This document shows, piece after piece, positions 24,004 to 32,899 of a stretch of DNA of 64,000 nt. Position 1 is the stretch's first letter. Each line of letters starts with the position of its first letter. Position numbers and translations under genes: made by a program. Under the pieces are notes generated by a model. It saw only the letters and a program-made list of their open reading frames with translations. It was not told the DNA's origin and made no database searches. The stretch is from Cladobotryum mycophilum (Eukaryota; Ascomycota; Sordariomycetes; Hypocreales; Hypocreaceae), in the NCBI GenBank assembly GCA_036429605.1, contig CM071589.1, forward strand, positions 5,642,001-5,706,000. The letters are read 5' to 3'.

Positions 24004-24324
24004 ATGAAGCTCACACAACTCCTCCCTCTCGCTGCCGCTCTCCTCGGCGCCGTCCACGCCGCCCCAACACCAGCAGTTGACGAGATCAACAACCAGGCCG
24101 GCTGGGGAAAGCGAGCCGTCGACGAGATAAACAACCAAGCCGGCTGGGGCAAACGCGCGGTCGACGAGATTAACAACCAGGCCGGCTGGGGGAAACGGGC
24201 CGTCGATGAAATAAACAACCAGGCTGGCTGGGGAAGGCGTGCGGTCGACGAGATCAATAACCAGGCTGGGTGGGGGAAGCGAGCGGTTGATGAGATCAAT
24301 AATCAAGCTGGCTGGGGTAAATAA
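24004..24324 (+). CDS. Secreted repeat-peptide precursor (KEP/dikaritin-type RiPP precursor)
   Basis: Single-exon gene of 106 residues. Residues 1-19 form a signal peptide (MKLTQLLPLAAALLGAVHA), residues 20-23 are APTP, and the rest is six tandem copies of AVDEINNQAGWGKR. The dibasic end is KR in units 1, 2, 3 and 5, RR in unit 4, and a lone K before the stop in unit 6. Kex2 cuts after such dibasic pairs, so up to six identical peptides should be released. Trimming by a Kex1-type carboxypeptidase would leave AVDEINNQAGWG. The layout matches precursors of ustiloxin, phomopsin, asperipin and epichloecyclin peptides, where the core sits just before KR. Trp is the only aromatic residue and there is no Tyr or Cys. 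Three UstYa-type genes lie immediately upstream. The product is unknown to me. Confidence 0.93.
   Translation: MKLTQLLPLAAALLGAVHAAPTPAVDEINNQAGWGKRAVDEINNQAGWGKRAVDEINNQAGWGKRAVDEINNQAGWGRRAVDEINNQAGWGKRAVDEINNQAGWGK
24073..24321 (+). repeat. Six tandem 42-bp coding repeats
   Basis: Units start at 24073, 24115, 24157, 24199, 24241 and 24283 (the last lacks its final codon, replaced by the stop). Units differ at many third positions, yet the peptide is identical apart from one Lys-to-Arg change in unit 4. Thirteen of the 14 codon positions vary, and the only invariant one is Trp, which has a single codon. This indicates old repeats held by purifying selection rather than a fresh expansion. 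Confidence 0.95.
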
Positions 24325-24881
24325 GTCTGTCGTTGGATAAGCCAAATACGAATGAGATACACGCATCATAAGAAAGGAGGATTGGACGACTTATATGATG
24401 TATGATCCAAACATGACATTAATGAACAATTCAAGATTGATTCATGATTGATAGTATGTCTCTTTGAACATTGCTAGGCAAATTATGACAACCATTCGTG
24501 AATAGTCCAACTAAAACTAAAACTCCACAATAACATCGGGGATTTCCTTTCTTGGTCAAGTTATTGTATGTCGAGTCGCCGCCCCTTTGACCAGAGAGAT
24601 GTCTAAAACAACGACTTATATTGTGTAGCGCTATTATCAAGACTAACAAGCATATCGGGTGATACCTTGACTTAAGTAGAAGTTATTCAGCTTCTTTACT
24701 GCTCAAAAGACATACAAGACTATTCACACCGCATCATACGTAGACCCTGAGTAGCAATCTATCTTATCACCCTAGGTAGAGCTTCCTCATATTAGCAGTC
24801 ATCTCAGCCACATCATGCTTATGAAGCCAGATCCTGCCATCATGGCTGAACTTGGTGGCACCCTATCGCCGGAGCCCTCAG
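24325..24881. other. Spacer between precursor and hypothetical gene
   Basis: AT-rich 3' region of the precursor gene and promoter of the next gene. No RNA gene or additional precursor repeat was seen. A short ATG frame at 24815 overlaps the start of the next gene and ends in TGA at 24912-24914. Confidence 0.5.
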
Positions 24882-25682
24882 ATGACGAGGACTGGTCAGT
24901 CTTCCTCCACATCTGAGAGTCCACGGTATACGCCCGAGGAGCTTGCAGAGTTTTTTCTGGACTTTTACACATTTCTCACCACACTACACTACGACAAGGC
25001 GGATCTGAAGGTTCCTCCGCCCGAGGGATGGCCCGGCTTTACACCAGAGTTGTGCGCGGGCTTCAAGTCCGACTATGCCCTCGAGATTCTGCGCCATCTA
25101 CCCTACCTAAACAGTAGAGCGGCTATACATTATAAGTCAGGACTGGTTGATTATACTGTTTTCGACCGAGAGTACTTTGAGAGAGGGGAGTGGCGGGAGG
25201 AGAACATCGACTTTGAGAGTTCTGAAGGGGAAGTCGACCCATCTCACGCCTTTTTTATTGCCTTTGGTCGCGAGAGCAATGGCGTCGACCTATTGTTGGA
25301 CACGCTGCATGGCGAAATCTTGGTGAACTTTATTAGATGCGGCAGCGGCGGCTCACATGATGTCCCAACCTTCTTTGGCGATCTAAAGCGGGCATATCAG
25401 AGCTTGAAGCTCATCCCTTGCGTGGGCAGAGTCACAATCGAAGCAGAAGGCGTTGACGAGAGAGAGGGCGAGATTACCGAGGAAGAGTTCCGCGCTCAGA
25501 CGGGGGACTGGGGAACGGACCTAGACGTGCAATATGTGAGGCAGATGTACCGGCGGCACGGATGGCCTGGTGCGTTTCGAAAGGAGGAGGCTGCGAAGGC
25601 TATTGGTGAGCTGGTGGAGTCGATGGGGGAACGCGGTGAGTGGGAAGGGGAGAGCATGCTCTCTCATGCTAGCCTTGATTAG
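24882..25682 (+). CDS. Hypothetical protein next to the peptide cluster
   Basis: Open frame of 266 residues from the ATG at 24882; the frame is open a little further upstream without a usable ATG. No signal peptide or membrane helix. The N-terminal part reads YTPEELAEFFLDFYTFLTTL, then PPPEGWPGFTPELCAGFKSD, LRHLPYL, IHYKSGLVDYTVFDREYF and GVDLLLDTLHGEILVNFIRCG. The tail is acidic and helical. The aromatic N-terminal helix with a PPPxGW...CAG...LRHLPY pattern resembles a common but uncharacterised Pezizomycotina family that I cannot name. A role in the cluster is possible only by position. No intron is required. Confidence 0.75.
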   Translation: MTRTGQSSSTSESPRYTPEELAEFFLDFYTFLTTLHYDKADLKVPPPEGWPGFTPELCAGFKSDYALEILRHLPYLNSRAAIHYKSGLVDYTVFDREYFERGEWREENIDFESSEGEVDPSHAFFIAFGRESNGVDLLLDTLHGEILVNFIRCGSGGSHDVPTFFGDLKRAYQSLKLIPCVGRVTIEAEGVDEREGEITEEEFRAQTGDWGTDLDVQYVRQMYRRHGWPGAFRKEEAAKAIGELVESMGERGEWEGESMLSHASLD

Positions 25683-26460
25683 AATGCGTTCCAATGACTT
25701 GAGCTAATGGGTATAAGAAAGGGAGTCTTTCACGTACCTAGGTCATGAGTAAGTCGCCAAATACAGACGAAATCTATGATATACCAGACATGAGTGACTA
25801 GATAAAGGTCGAGATCCACCTGAAATGACGAGCTTGTGATAGTCATTTGATGAGAATAACGTGATGTAATGATGTCTAACAACGAAAAGGGGGTCGGGGT
25901 GGACAGCGAGTCAAACAAGACTACCTAGCAAAAAGCTCAATCCTCATGTTACCCGTCAACATGAACATGCCTGGCGCGGAGGGATAACTCATGCATATGT
26001 TACCTAGATAAACGTCAACAGCATTGGAAATGGGCTCAAACGAGGTGATCTTGAAGGACTATACCTGGGTAGTGAGTGGCCACCACCATGAAAAACTCAT
26101 CCCCGAACCTACTACCTGGATGGGCTTAGAATAAACGGAGATGCCGTATCTCGCAGTGACCCTCCAAAGGCAACCCAAGGTCTCAAAGACGGAGAATATA
26201 GACCCTGCGTAAAGCAGTAATTCTCCTAGAGTGAAGTGCCATCAAGTCACGACATTTAGTTGCTAAAAACGTGAAGATCTCGAGACGGTGCGCATTGCGA
26301 TTTGCTCGTGCGTAACGCAGCGCAAGGATCCCATAAAAGACCCCAACCTGAATCCCTGCGGACCTGAAGTGAAGCTCATCGAACGGGACGGGACCTTTTT
26401 GATGCAAGGATTGCCCTTGAAGCTTTTTCCGTCTCTCTCGGACGGCCCTGATCTGATAAT

Positions 26461-26480
26461 CAAAAAAAAAAAAAAAAAAA
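26461..26480 (+). repeat. Poly(A) run of about 20
   Basis: An uninterrupted run of A between GATAATC and GGGCGGTCC. It could be slippage or the tail of an old retroposed copy. No target-site duplication was identified. Confidence 0.8.
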
Positions 26481-28889
26481 GGGCGGTCCGTCCAAGCTCC
26501 CCCCACCGACGATCTTTGTTTTCAGATGAGGGAATTTGGACATTATCGGGTATGTTTTTCCCCCCTCCCCATTTGCCGCAGCGTGAGATTCAAGAGAGAT
26601 AGAGAGATAGAGAGAGAGAAAGGGGGACAAGAGAAAAATTGCATTTTTCAAACTGCAGCCAACAATCGATTTCCCGCAGCTGGACGTGAATGTCTCATCT
26701 TTGCCGTGCCGCAATAGATGGCCCTTTTTCTTCTCTCTCTCTCTTCTCTCCCTCTCTCCCGGGATGCCGCATTACGCAACCGCCAATGCCGCCAAGAATG
26801 TACCTTTTTTTGACAGGTTAGTAGAGCTCTGACGGAAGGGCTTCCTATTGATGGATCTTAATTATTCTCATTTTTTATTTTCATCGAATTAAAGGAAAGG
26901 ATTTTTGAAACATTATGCACTCAGCTGCCCAGTGGGGATATGACACGTTCAAGTAACTATTGAGCGCCAGCTGGAGACGATAAAGTTGTGTGGTAGGCAG
27001 TCTATAGTTGTAAGTGGAGGGGTAAAAGCCATTCATGCCAGAAGACATCCAAGGATAGAGTAATATCATGCATCTCTTCGGCGAAACGCAAACACTATCA
27101 AAGACATCCATTCGTATGGGGGACAATATAAATTGCAGAGAAATAGTTTTGCCTCTTTACGATCTGACTTATCTACCTAGTACTACTAGGTAGGTATTAT
27201 CATTGTGGGCTAAAAAGGATGGATAGGAATGGATGGGCACGTTCAGTCTCAACTAATTGCTGACCCTACAACGCCGTCCCTTTCTTCGATCGAAGCTTTG
27301 TGGGGACAGTGAGACTCCATGCTTTCCAAGACGCAAACCTCGGTAATACAAGACATCCGATGGACTCTCTCAAGTCAAATTCCAGATAATCATAAAGAAA
27401 CAGAGAGAGAAAAGAAACGACGCAAAGATTACCAAATTGGGAGGGGCCTGCTCCATCTGCTCAAAAGTCATGATATCAAGACGCATGTTTAATTTGTCTC
27501 ACCGAGTTGTTCAGCTCCGTGGACAACTCATAGATTAAATGCAATATATTTCCCCCTCCACGATTTACCCGTTTGGGCCTCATCCGGCCCCTGGAGGCGG
27601 ACGAGCGGGATGACTGGCTGGCGGGCTGGCTGGCTGCATCCCACGGATCTGCATTTCAATCAATTCGGTTAAACAGGAACAACGAGGGGGAAAGGAAGAA
27701 GGAAGAAAAAGTTTCTGCCAAGCTGAAGAAAGCAGCACAACCCACCCACACACACAGACAGTAGAGAGTAGCCCTAAGGAGAGGCCCTAGGGAGAGGCCG
27801 GGATACCAAGTAAACTCTGCAGCCCCGCCCGCTGGGTAAGATGCATGACGTGCGGAGAAACGAGCCTATTGTCTGCAGCAACGAGGTATTCCCGGCGAAT
27901 CCGTAGATGTGACATCAACGGTGGGTAGTTGGTGATAGGTCGATGATGTTATGTTGCCTGCATAGCTGGAACCTCTCCCCCCTCCTCCTAGAAGAATCCC
28001 CACCGACGTTGCCTCTGCAGGGAGGTAATTTTTCATTAAAGTGCCGCGAGACTGGTTTTGGCTTTGGAAGGATTATGTTTGTCTCAAAAAATATGACTGT
28101 GACTATGCGGGCGTCTTCCATGCCAACCTCTTTCTTTTCTTTTTCTTCCCTTCTTCCTGACTCGGCAATGGGAATGAGAAGAAGAATCAGACGAAGGAAG
28201 GAGGGGCAATGAAACGCAGCATGAAACTGGTTCAATTCGGCTTAATCAACAGAGGAGGATTGATCAAGTTTCCAGATTTGGATGGTAGTTTCATCTTGAA
28301 ACGAAGACAATGACGAGAATGGATAGTGCAAGGTATAATAGCAAGATTGAAGGGGCATCATAAAATGACGGATATTCATTTGTATGAAGCGAACAATAAA
28401 GAAAAATCAATATGAGGGAAAATCTGGCTCAAACAAACAACCATCACATTGTTGTAGTACTGGATGTGACTGACTGGTCCAACTTCCTTAGCTCATGGGA
28501 AAGTGAACTTTCTTGGCAAGGTAGGTCTGCAGCAATTGTAAACGTCAGTGCTCGTTGCGCATCTCTTGTATCAAGGCTATCCCTGCCACCTGGAGAAGTT
28601 CCATAAGATCTCGATCTTTTCACAGAAAGCGGTATGGACAAGGTTGGCCAATAGAGGGCGACGCACATTGACACACACGCACACTCACACTCACACTCAC
28701 ACATCGCCTGCGAGGAGCTCAGCTTGGTGCGTGCGTTGCTGCAGGTGTTTGATGCAAGGATTCGCCAGCATGGGGCCAACCAGCAGCCCGAACGACCTAC
28801 CGTTTTGTTGATGTGTGCCCCTCTTTTTGTTGGTGTTTTGGTGTTGTTTTGTGTTGTCTGACGTTGTGTTGCCTTGGGATTTGAATGAG

Positions 28890-28922
<33 letters not shown>
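28890..28922 (+). repeat. CAA trinucleotide microsatellite
   Basis: About eleven perfect CAA units in the upstream region of the gene at 30509. No coding role is visible. Confidence 0.8.
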
Positions 28923-28923
<1 letters not shown>

Positions 28924-30508
28924 AGGCTTAATCAAGCAAGTCAATTGCTCAATCACATGGTCTTTGCTAAAGTTGAGAGTCATTGATTGCAATTGTCTGA
29001 CGAAGGATGCTGGCTACCTACTGTTGGGATCTATGGATGTCATCTGACAATGTTCCTTGAAAGACTGGAAGAGGAAGAAGAAAAAGGCCTCAATTCATTG
29101 ACGCTATTATAGCATCAAATATTGAAGTATAACTTTGTCCAACGTTCTTTCTATTGAAACGTTCCTACCCCTCCTTCCCTTAACCTTACTTGCCTTCCAG
29201 ACGAGTAAGCAAAGTTTCCCTACTCGGCAACATCCACAACTGAAAGAACCCCGCGACCCTCCAGCCTTGTTCAGACGGTCAGAATCTGACTCGGTATATT
29301 GTACAAGTACCTGGACGTAGTAGTAGAAAAACATCTTTCCGTCTCTCCTCCCGTCTCGTTCCGCGGAGGACAACAAACAAATGGTAAACAAACAACTAGT
29401 CAAAAACGTGGAGAGCCAAAAGCCCGCATAATTGTGCATTGCATCACATTGCCTGATTGGCCCCCGACAAGCGATTGGACTGCTGAAGGGCCTGTCGCTG
29501 GCTGGGCCCAGTGCATATTTTTTTCTTCCTCCAGGGGGCCCACGCTGGAACCTGGAACCTTTTAGAGGATCTGTCCACTGACTGGGAGCCTGGAAGAAAC
29601 CCATCCAGCTGGGCGTCTCCCCCTAGCTCCTGCGCTCCAGTGGGCCCCCAAGCCCCACTAGACTCAGTGCAATCCAGGGCACCAGGCGGTCTCTAGCCAG
29701 TAGGGTAACCGCTAGACTCAAGTTTACAAGCCCGACGGGCCCAAGCCCAAGGTGACCCAGACAACCCTGGAACCCCCAAGGTGCTACTGCTAAGGTACAG
29801 CGTGAGCGTGGAGTCGGCCAATGTACCTAGTAGGTTGGTTGTTGATTTCCAGGTTCCATCCACCAATCCATCCCAGAATCCATCCATCCATCCACTCATA
29901 ATCATCACCGACTTGACACACATAATCCATCCCTCGCCTGGCTGGGGGCATGCAACGTTTGACGGCTCTCGACAACCGAGCAGGTCAATGAGCTAGCAGT
30001 TTCTTATATACCCGAGACTTGTGCCCACTACTACTTGCAGTTTTCTACTTTCTTTTCCTCAAAAAGCTCATATCCATCCATCTACATACTCTTTACCAAT
30101 ATACCTACTAGGTATCCCACAAGGTACTGTGCAGCAGTCACCCGACTCAATTACATCTTGGACTGCTTGCTCATTAACCCTCGACACCGTTACCGCTAGA
30201 CAGACAGATAGACAGACAAGCAACCTGTCGGCGGGTTTCCTTCGCGCCCAGCCCCGCTGACTGACCAGGTCTGGCTGACCCATTTGTTTGGTCTGCTAAC
30301 GACTTTTGTGCGGTGTCTGGTCCCATCTGGTCAGCCCTCCGCTCTGCCTTACCAACACCCTCACATCTCACCTTTTTCACCCCCTGAAAAAAAACCGACC
30401 TTCTTGTCGCCCAACACGTGGGAAAGGGAGGGGGAAAATAACATCGTTTTAAGGCCGTCCTGCTCTCCAACTCTGTGACACACCACCATCACAGATCTGC
30501 GCCTCACT

Positions 30509-31603
30509 ATGCTGGAGCCACAACCACGGGGAGGTCCAATGGACCAAACCAGTGTCTACGGCCATTCGCGCTCGCGAACCACTTCCTCCAACATTTTCCC
30601 TCCCCAGGGACAAGGTCCTGCGCAGGTACACCTCTCGCACTCACACCACCCACAACACCACTCGCAACACCACTCGCAACAGCCGCAAATCACCCGCCGC
30701 TCGCCCTCGATCAATACCTTCAGCACCGCCTCGAGCATCCAGCCCCCTGCTGCCTACCGAAACTCGTCAAGCTTAGATCTCCGTCGATCTACCTCTAGTC
30801 GGTCCTTTGGACAGCAACAGCCGTCTGGTTATGTTGCCCTGCTGCGTAAGCAAAAGGCGACAGTATGGTGCGATCGTGCGCAGTACGAAGACCCCCGGCT
30901 GGCCGCCCAGCAGCGAGCAGCAAAGATGCGCGCCAACTTGGAGGTTAGCGGAGGAGTTGCACCCTTCGGCTCCGTTGGTTCCGCTGGTGGCCGCACGAGT
31001 ACAGGCATAAGTGCTACTGGCAAGGTTGCCGCCAAGATTCGACACCACGGAAAGACACCAGTTGTTGGATACGCTGGCGAGAACCACGTCGGTGTTGGGG
31101 GCGTACCGATGCGACTCAGTGCCACCGAGGTCGAAGCAGAGAGCAGCGATGACGAAGAGAACAACAACAACTACGCATCACGAACGCATCACCGTAGAAC
31201 GGGAAGCAGCGGACGGAGCAGCATTGGTAGCAGCCGTCGCAACATGCCCTACAGAAACTCTAGCGGGCCTGGAAGCCAAGGAGGCCGACGTTTCAGTCCT
31301 GGCGATACTCCTGAACGCGCGGGCAGCTTGGTGGGAGGTGCTGATGCCCCCCAGACACCAGTCATCGAGGATACCGCCAGCGGTAGAGCTCTAAGTACTG
31401 GTAGTGGAAGCAGCGCTGAGCGTGCAGACAACGTTGGTGAGCTTGGTGCACCTCCTCGGCTTGCTACCAAGTCAATGATGCATTCGGCCGTCACCAGGGA
31501 GAAGAGCGTTAAGAGCGCCGATGAGTTGAGGAGACGAGGAAGTGTGGACGAACGTACCTCAACTCTTACATCTGGACGCCTTTTCATCGCCAACCCCGAT
31601 TAA
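30509..31603 (+). CDS. Low-complexity hypothetical protein with conserved central motif
   Basis: Single open frame of 364 residues. The ATG at 30509 (MLEPQPRGG) or an in-frame ATG at 30539 (MDQTSVYGHS) may be the start. The N-terminus is rich in His, Gln and Ser (SHSHHPQHHSQHHSQQ). A central segment, SGYVALLRKQKATVWCDRAQ followed by YEDPRLAAQQRAAKMRANLEV, looks like the one ordered, helical element. The C-terminal half is Ser/Arg/Gly-rich with SRR, RRTGS and RRGS sites suited to basophilic kinases. No membrane helix or signal peptide. Codon use is consistent with a real gene. I do not recognise a characterised homologue. It sits after an unusually long non-coding region, which suggests complex regulation. 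Confidence 0.8.
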   Translation: MLEPQPRGGPMDQTSVYGHSRSRTTSSNIFPPQGQGPAQVHLSHSHHPQHHSQHHSQQPQITRRSPSINTFSTASSIQPPAAYRNSSSLDLRRSTSSRSFGQQQPSGYVALLRKQKATVWCDRAQYEDPRLAAQQRAAKMRANLEVSGGVAPFGSVGSAGGRTSTGISATGKVAAKIRHHGKTPVVGYAGENHVGVGGVPMRLSATEVEAESSDDEENNNNYASRTHHRRTGSSGRSSIGSSRRNMPYRNSSGPGSQGGRRFSPGDTPERAGSLVGGADAPQTPVIEDTASGRALSTGSGSSAERADNVGELGAPPRLATKSMMHSAVTREKSVKSADELRRRGSVDERTSTLTSGRLFIANPD

Positions 31604-32899
31604 TTCTTACAACAAGCCTTATACCTTTTTTATTTTTTTATATGGGCATTTACAAACCATGCCACAACGTACTGAATAAACTACTTCACCTGCCAACCAT
31701 TCGCTCCAAGCTTTACTAACTCACACACAAAAATGTCGGTCGCTTAATTGGATTTTCTTTTTGCATTATCAGGAGTTTGGATACGGTTGATATCAATATT
31801 ACTGGGAACTACGGTCGCTGATAGGGTCTCGATACCCCTTTCCTATTACAAAACGTTTATTTATTTATTTACTCTCGCTACTGTATAGCTTGCTGGTTGA
31901 GCTAGGCGGATGAGGAGGACCGCTAGCAATAATAATTGGGGACGAAAAGAGAGAAAAGTGTATTCATGATACCCCTATTGGGGAGGCAGTTTTTGAAGTA
32001 GGTAGATACCAATACGAAACAGTGGTAATACATACAAGATGTGACCAGTCTTGATACAGTCGTGTGACTGCAAGCCTACTGCTACTGAACTTCTTTGTTG
32101 AGCAAGGTGAGCACAGTTTTAGACTTGAATCCTTTCGCCACCAACCGAAGCTACGTTACTTTGGTCGTACTCCGTATTACCATAGTTGGGAGTCAGATGG
32201 GGAGTTTAAGGCTGCATGAGATGCAAGATTTGTCTGTGCCGATCTAATACGGGAATTTCCATTGGTAGTCCTTTTGGCAGATCCCGAGCTCGTAAAACCC
32301 CAAAGCGTTGAAGAAATGGCATCATATGTAACCCCTTGGTGGGTTGCTCTGACGAAAGCCAAGCCACTACTAGGGCGGGGCAGAATGTGGCTACAAATGC
32401 TACTTCTTGCCCTCACCAGCCACATCAAACCACTTCCGATATTCACCCGTTAAATTGAAATTCGTGCGCGTTCTTGCCAAATGAAGCAAAGGCTAATGAC
32501 AACGCGGTTAAAATGGAAAGCGCCAGATTTACGCGAAGCAACGCGTTCCCTCCTCCTTATCCTAACCCTTGCCACTGTTTAACGATTTCTTCGTCCAGCA
32601 AACCATCCTGACTTTTGTGCTCCGCAAATGTGCGTTTGAGAGTCATAACCACGCGCCCTCGTTTGCCGTAATCCTTTCGGGTTTTAATTCTTTCATCATC
32701 GAATCGCGAATCGCTGCATGCCCCTCACTAATTCTATTGGTCGAATCGGACTCTCGCTCCGTCGTCATTAATCTCCCACTCGTTTAAAAGGGACCGAATT
32801 ATCACGCTTCACAACTCGAATAACACTATCCTCGGAGTTGTGATTTATTTTTAACGTCAAGTAATTATATGAGCAGTGAGGCTCATCAATCCATCCAAG
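31604..32899. other. Intergenic region upstream of CAF-1 subunit gene
   Basis: The first part is the 3' region of the preceding gene (T-rich 31625-31645, TTTATTTATTTA at 31857-31870). The last 450 bases are the CAF-1 promoter with ACGCG motifs (see separate entry). No gene was recognised. Confidence 0.55.
32531..32546 (+). promoter_or_regulatory. MCB-like ACGCG motifs upstream of CAF-1 subunit
   Basis: ACGCGA at 32531-32536 and ACGCGT at 32541-32546, with a further ACGCGG about 30 bp upstream and the E2F-like GAAAGCGCC between. ACGCGT is the MBF (Mbp1/Swi6) site of G1/S genes in yeasts. Placement about 355 nt before the ATG of a replication-coupled histone chaperone fits S-phase control. The motif is seen; the regulation is inferred. 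Confidence 0.45.

Larger units (their letters stand above)
25683..30508. other. Long intergenic region (4.8 kb) rich in simple repeats
   Basis: No supported gene. Visible structure: an A-run at 26461-26480, GA-rich 26600-26630, CT-rich 26730-26760, and an inverted CTAG motif near 27176-27196 (CTACCTAG...CTAGGTAG). A CA-type repeat lies near 28671-28701 and CAA repeats at about 28890-28922. Further on are a CATC-type run near 29881-29895 and a TATA-like TTATATAC at about 30003-30010, some 500 bases before the next gene's ATG. The last 1.5 kb is probably the promoter and long leader of the gene at 30509. Confidence 0.5.

Noticed and set aside
24073..24321. CRISPR-like array
   Set aside because: The repeats are contiguous coding units without spacers, in a eukaryotic gene.
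24004..24324. Alpha-type mating pheromone precursor
   Set aside because: It has the signal peptide and KR-separated repeats of one, but Sordariomycete alpha-pheromones carry a WC...CW decapeptide-like core. These units have no Cys, and the flanking UstYa-type genes fit a peptide natural product better.
23949..24369. Long antisense open frames over the precursor repeats
   Set aside because: They are by-products of the 42-bp in-frame repeat read backwards. The sense frame has a signal peptide and codon-level purifying selection.
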